Of a DNA stretch of 24,673 nucleotides, positions 22,102-24,673 are shown one piece after another; positions within the stretch are counted from its first letter, which is position 1, and the number at the start of each line of letters is the position of its first letter. Under the pieces are notes generated by a model that searched no databases, was not told where the DNA came from, and saw only the letters and a program-made list of their open reading frames with translations. The DNA comes from a virus. The stretch is from positions 1 through 24,673 of the IMG/VR virus record IMGVR_UViG_3300046328_000317; one strand, 5' to 3'. The position numbers and the translations under genes are program-made.

Positions 22102-22224
22102 AAAACTTTTTTTAGCAAAAAAGTATGCTACCTTTTCAACCACCACAACAAAAAACATCAGTTTGCTCTAGTTTTACCAACTTCCCAATAGAGTCTTAGT
22201 AAGATTAGAGCAGAAAGGAAAAAC

Positions 22225-22506
22225 ATGCCAAACATCGAACTATCCGCCATAGCGACATCAGATCACCGAGCTTTCATCCGCGCACCTTTAGCGGCAAAAT
22301 TGCTCAACAAAACACTCGATGAACTAAATGGATGGAGCAAAAAAAGAAACTTTAGTTATGCCAAGGCAACAGCCTTTACTGCTTTTGGAACTACTGGAGT
22401 TTGGTTTGATCTAAACGAGATCTTGGAACTTTCTAAAGCCATAGACATTGACATTGAATGCGATTATGTATTCCGACCATCCGACCCAACTAAGGAGACA
22501 CACTAA
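22225..22506 (+). CDS. Small winged-HTH/excisionase-like protein
   Basis: This 93-aa protein has the ribosome site AAAGGAAAA directly upstream. The sequence FIRAPLAAKLLNKTLDELNGWSKKR (18-42) looks like an HTH, followed by a beta hairpin and GVWFDLNEILELSKAID (58-74), matching the layout of excisionase/AlpA-type winged-helix proteins. It is followed after 2 nt by a second protein with the same layout. It may bind the palindrome or promoter region just upstream. The fold is inferred from pattern; identity is low. Confidence 0.5.
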   Translation: MPNIELSAIATSDHRAFIRAPLAAKLLNKTLDELNGWSKKRNFSYAKATAFTAFGTTGVWFDLNEILELSKAIDIDIECDYVFRPSDPTKETH

Positions 22507-22508
22507 AC

Positions 22509-23144
22509 ATGACCACCCGTATCGAAGATTCGAAACTTGGCACACTGATCAAGATCGATGAAGTTTCAGCGCTAACTGGCATCTCAAAATCATCTCTACG
22601 TTCATGGCGTAGGGATGCGTATCGCCACTTAGCCAAGTTCGATGAATACACCCACCCGTCTAGCAGTGCCATCTGGTATCGCTTAGCGGACATCGAAGCG
22701 TGGCTACTTGAGCATGGTAGAGAAGCCACTGGTTCATCCATGTTCATCCGTTCAGAAGCACCTAACGCAGTTAGAGCGCCACTGGATGATTCGATGACAC
22801 CTGATAAGCACTCTGCACTTACTGAATTGCGTAAGATCACAACTGCTAACCATGTTGTGACCTATCTGCCAATGATCAACAAAATGGTAGGTCGTGGCGA
22901 AGTGCACACTAGGCTCATGGACTTGCAGTTGAAGTTTTATTCGCTATTCAAGGGAGCACCGGCAACCGAGCTAACTTTTATCGGCAATGCATCGGTCGCT
23001 GGTGAGCACTTTGAGCAGTATTACTACGGAACTACCCAAGCCATCCGCAGAATCTACTCTGATGCTCGCGGATGGGATGTAACCGATGCCGAGATCCTTG
23101 CGCTACCAGTAGGCGATGTCCCACCACTAAAAGAAACTAAGTAA
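22509..23144 (+). CDS. MerR/AlpA-like winged-HTH protein with extra C-terminal domain
   Basis: In this 211-aa protein, residues ~14-67 form a MerR/AlpA-type winged helix: IKIDEVSALTGISKSSLRSW, then a wing, then AIWYRLADIEAWLLEHG. The rest (~85-211) is a separate helical domain (ITTANHVVTYLPMINKMVGR, then HTRLMDLQLKFYSLFKG) of unknown role. It is larger than typical excisionases, so it may be a transcription or replication regulator with an effector or oligomerisation domain. Probably cotranscribed with the smaller wHTH gene before it. Confidence 0.6.
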   Translation: MTTRIEDSKLGTLIKIDEVSALTGISKSSLRSWRRDAYRHLAKFDEYTHPSSSAIWYRLADIEAWLLEHGREATGSSMFIRSEAPNAVRAPLDDSMTPDKHSALTELRKITTANHVVTYLPMINKMVGRGEVHTRLMDLQLKFYSLFKGAPATELTFIGNASVAGEHFEQYYYGTTQAIRRIYSDARGWDVTDAEILALPVGDVPPLKETK

Positions 23145-23156
23145 AGGAGTAAACCG

Positions 23157-23342
23157 ATGGCAACCAAGATAGATTCAGAAGCATTACTTGTAATGCTTGA
23201 GAAGCACCGCACTAGGGCATTCAAGTCAATGACTGAAGCCGAAGCTGATGGCAATTCCGACTATGCCTACTACCAAGGCGTATGGGAAGGCATCAACTAC
23301 TCAATCGAATCCCTAATCCGACTCACTAACCGAACTAAGTAA
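23157..23342 (+). CDS. Small helical protein, unknown function
   Basis: This 61-aa protein has a strong ribosome site (AAAGGAG) before the ATG. It is predicted to be two helices with charged faces (SEALLVMLEKHRTRAFKSMT, then YYQGVWEGINYSIESLIRL). Similar small helical proteins with Y-x-x-G-x-x-x-G-I patterns are common in actinophages, without known function. It is in an array of four closely spaced + strand genes. Confidence 0.65.
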   Translation: MATKIDSEALLVMLEKHRTRAFKSMTEAEADGNSDYAYYQGVWEGINYSIESLIRLTNRTK

Positions 23343-23353
23343 AGGAAAATAAA

Positions 23354-23650
23354 ATGACCGAAGCAACCAACCCAATAGGACACACCCCGTTTACCACGTC
23401 ACGCACTAAGGCGCAGATGATCGCTTACATCGAGCGATTCTTTGAGGATGATGATCTGTTCTACCCGATGTTCATCACTCGCTCATGGATCAATGAGGAA
23501 CTTGAGCCCAATGATTCAGGTGAGACCAGAGAGCTAACCAGAGAGCAGTTTGAGAGCACGTGCGAACTGATCGAAAATGATAACTGGCTTTGGCAGTCAG
23601 TGAATGAGACTGCTGTTCAGCACGCCGAGTATGTATTGGAGCAGAACTAA
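23354..23650 (+). CDS. Small acidic protein, unknown function
   Basis: This 98-aa acidic protein has the ribosome site AAAGGAAAAT. It is mostly helical (KAQMIAYIERFFEDDDLFYP, then EQFESTCELIENDNWLWQSV) with one Cys. The composition (many Asp/Glu, Trp, Phe) is like that of DNA-mimic or inhibitor proteins, but no motif supports a specific role. Its stop overlaps the next start (TAATG). Confidence 0.6.
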   Translation: MTEATNPIGHTPFTTSRTKAQMIAYIERFFEDDDLFYPMFITRSWINEELEPNDSGETRELTREQFESTCELIENDNWLWQSVNETAVQHAEYVLEQN

Positions 23651-24003
23651 TGGGTGACCGCAGTTACATCGTCATCGAGTCTAAAGACTTTGATTCGGAC
23701 ATCGTCATCTATTCGCACTGGGGAGGAAACAATAACGTGACTGTTGCAGTAAATGTTCTTACGTTCACTCAGCGCATCGGAGATGCCGACTATCTTGCAG
23801 CCGAGATCATCAGAATGGCATTCGAGGAAAACAACTATGACGGAAGTCTTGGTATGGGCGTTTCAACGCTCGCTAAGGGCACGTTCACCGAGAACTGGGC
23901 AGATAACCCAACTGTCTACATAAACGCCGACACCGGGCGCTGGAGGGTCGGAGACACTGAGTATGACCGCTGGGCTAAGCCTTGGGATGGGGAGGAGAAC
24001 TAA
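23650..24003 (+). CDS. Conserved phage protein ('YSHWGG' type), unknown function
   Basis: In this 117-aa protein, GDRSYIVIES...IVIYSHWGGNNN...RIGDADYLAAEIIRMAF...LGMGVST is a pattern recognisable in small proteins of many actinophages and other phages (G-D-R-x-N-I-x-V, Y-x-H-W-G-G, D-x-x-Y-L-x-R-I-I). Its function has not been established to my knowledge. It is coupled to the genes on both sides by TAATG overlaps, including the methyltransferase that follows. Confidence 0.7.
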   Translation: MGDRSYIVIESKDFDSDIVIYSHWGGNNNVTVAVNVLTFTQRIGDADYLAAEIIRMAFEENNYDGSLGMGVSTLAKGTFTENWADNPTVYINADTGRWRVGDTEYDRWAKPWDGEEN

Positions 24004-24494
24004 TGAGCAATCTAGGTAACGAGACATCCGTATCGGGCACTGATGTTTGGCTCACTCCACCAGCCTTACTTGAGAAGCTTGGAGTATTTGACCTCGATCC
24101 ATGCGCCCCCTTAGCGCGACCTTGGGATACTGCTAAGAAGCATTACACCATCGAGAACGATGGGCTCGCTCAGCAGTGGCAGGGCAGGGTGTGGATGAAC
24201 CCACCTTACGGGCGTGGCATGGATAAGTGGATGGCTAAGATCAAACAGCACGCTAAGGATGGTGGCTCAGGTATTGCACTGATCTTTGCGCGCACTGAGA
24301 CTAAGACATTCTTTGACTATGTTTGGGATGGCGCGGATGCGATCCTATTCATCAAAGGCAGGATAAAGTTCTGCACTCCCGATGGCAAGCAGGCAGGCAC
24401 TGCTGGCTCACCATCAGTGCTTATTGCTTACGGCGCTGCCGAAGTTGAGATCTTACGCAACTGTGGCATAGCTGGGCACTTGGTTATTCTGTAA
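24003..24494 (+). CDS. Phage N6-adenine DNA methyltransferase (Dam/DNMT type)
   Basis: This 163-aa protein starts at the ATG that overlaps the previous stop (TAATG). It matches phage adenine methyltransferases: DVWLTPPALLEKLGVFDLDP (14-33) near the N-terminus, then WMNPPYG (64-70) with the catalytic NPPY motif, and LIFARTETKTFFDYVW and SPSVLIAYG near the end. They transfer a methyl group from S-adenosylmethionine to adenine in DNA. No restriction enzyme lies beside it, so it probably protects phage DNA from host restriction or regulates gene expression. The target sequence cannot be read from the protein. Confidence 0.85.
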   Translation: MSNLGNETSVSGTDVWLTPPALLEKLGVFDLDPCAPLARPWDTAKKHYTIENDGLAQQWQGRVWMNPPYGRGMDKWMAKIKQHAKDGGSGIALIFARTETKTFFDYVWDGADAILFIKGRIKFCTPDGKQAGTAGSPSVLIAYGAAEVEILRNCGIAGHLVIL

Positions 24495-24502
24495 AAGAAA
24501 AA

Positions 24503-24536
24503 TGCTCCCCGACCTACCTAAGCAGATCGGGGAGCA
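24503..24536 (-). terminator. Terminator for leftward transcription
   Basis: A 10-bp stem (TGCTCCCCGA at 24503-24512 with TCGGGGAGCA at 24527-24536) has a 14-nt loop. On the + strand no T-run follows. On the - strand the hairpin is followed by TTTTTCTTTTAC, so it works best against transcripts coming from the right. It may also stop the + strand methyltransferase transcript as a U-less hairpin. Confidence 0.6.
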
Positions 24537-24545
24537 CTAACCGAC

Positions 24546-24673
24546 ATGATCAAAATGCACAGCATCCAGACCGATGGGCAACCAACCCAACGAGATAAAG
24601 CAAAGCACAGATCCGCGCGAAAATCAATCTATAAGTATGTGTCGCCGCGCTGGATCAAGGCAATCATTCAATT
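24546..24673 (+). CDS. Basic protein, N-terminal part (cut by window edge)
   Basis: The reading frame is open from the ATG at 24546 to the end of the window (42 codons), with basic sequence QRDKAKHRSARKSIYKYVSP. No ribosome site precedes the ATG, and other Met codons (24555) are possible starts. The function cannot be judged from this part; the basic composition would suit a nucleic-acid-binding protein. Confidence 0.4.
   Translation, partial: MIKMHSIQTDGQPTQRDKAKHRSARKSIYKYVSPRWIKAIIQ

Larger units (their letters stand above)
21961..22224 (+). other. Non-coding region with palindrome and AT-rich tract
   Basis: This 264-nt gap has no gene. It holds a 50-bp concentric palindrome (21989-22038), then an AT-rich stretch (~22051-22125) with near-repeats such as GAAAAAAGTATTC and GCAAAAAAGTATGC and two copies of TAGCAAAAA, then a leader with TGCTCTA/TAGAGCA able to pair around 22164-22212. 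This combination resembles a regulatory switch or a replication-origin region. Confidence 0.6.

Noticed and set aside
23982-24002. ATG at 23982 as the methyltransferase start
   Set aside because: It lies inside the preceding gene without a ribosome site; the TAATG start at 24003 matches the genome's usual coupling.

Overview
This window is part of a tailed double-stranded DNA phage genome, or a closely related prophage or metagenomic phage contig. The order portal, scaffold, major capsid protein, adaptor and tail-tube genes, followed by very large alanine- and glutamine-rich virion proteins and no recognisable tape-measure or tail-assembly chaperone genes, suggests a podovirus-like (short-tailed, T7/P22-style) virion. 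Several features point to an actinobacterial host of moderate GC content, perhaps an aquatic one: leaderless-style promoters with TANNNT hexamers, families of small proteins like those of actinophages, and AGGTGA- or AAGGAG-type ribosome binding sites. The host is inferred and not shown by any single gene.

Layout. (1) Bases 1-14722, + strand, virion module: portal C-terminus (cut by the window), scaffold, strong terminator, major capsid protein alone between two terminators, a small protein with a leaderless-type start, an adaptor protein, a tail nozzle-like protein, three Ala/Gln-rich proteins of rising size (77, 205 and 442 aa), a 2075-aa giant probable internal/ejection protein, and a short Cys-containing protein. 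(2) Bases 14625-18485, - strand, one tightly overlapping operon read leftward: tandem-HTH regulator, DUF3310 protein, small-terminase-like protein, short tail-fibre-like protein, coiled-coil/TM protein, M23 endopeptidase lysin, holin-like protein, two Lys-rich small proteins and a four-cysteine HiPIP-like protein. It converges on module 1 with overlapping 3' ends at 14.7 kb. (3) Bases 18486 to the end, + strand, accessory/early module: small unknown proteins, a cluster of tiny cysteine-rich ORFs next to a repeated 15-bp element, a mini sliding-clamp-like protein, a small zinc-ribbon protein, a 50-bp concentric palindrome beside an AT-rich promoter or origin-like tract, two winged-HTH-like proteins, more small unknowns, and a Dam-type adenine methyltransferase.

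How it works together. Module 1 builds the capsid, connector and ejection apparatus. The leftward operon combines genome packaging, host recognition and lysis under one probable regulator. The rightward module looks like takeover and replication support. Adjacent genes are often joined by a 1-nt TAATG stop/start overlap (11 junctions), so translational coupling is pervasive.

The most unusual part is 18.55-20.04 kb. A 15-bp element (consensus AGGTGACGGATGGAA) occurs four times, near the starts of transcription units. In three copies it carries the ribosome-binding site and start codon of a 16-32-residue ORF beginning Met-Glu-Cys-Val and holding a CV(A/V)C motif. Synonymous differences between the copies suggest that the peptide may be under selection. 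These may be leader peptides/attenuators, tiny metal-binding proteins, or a phage promoter family. Large terminase, DNA polymerase, integrase, tRNAs and CRISPR arrays were not seen in this window.
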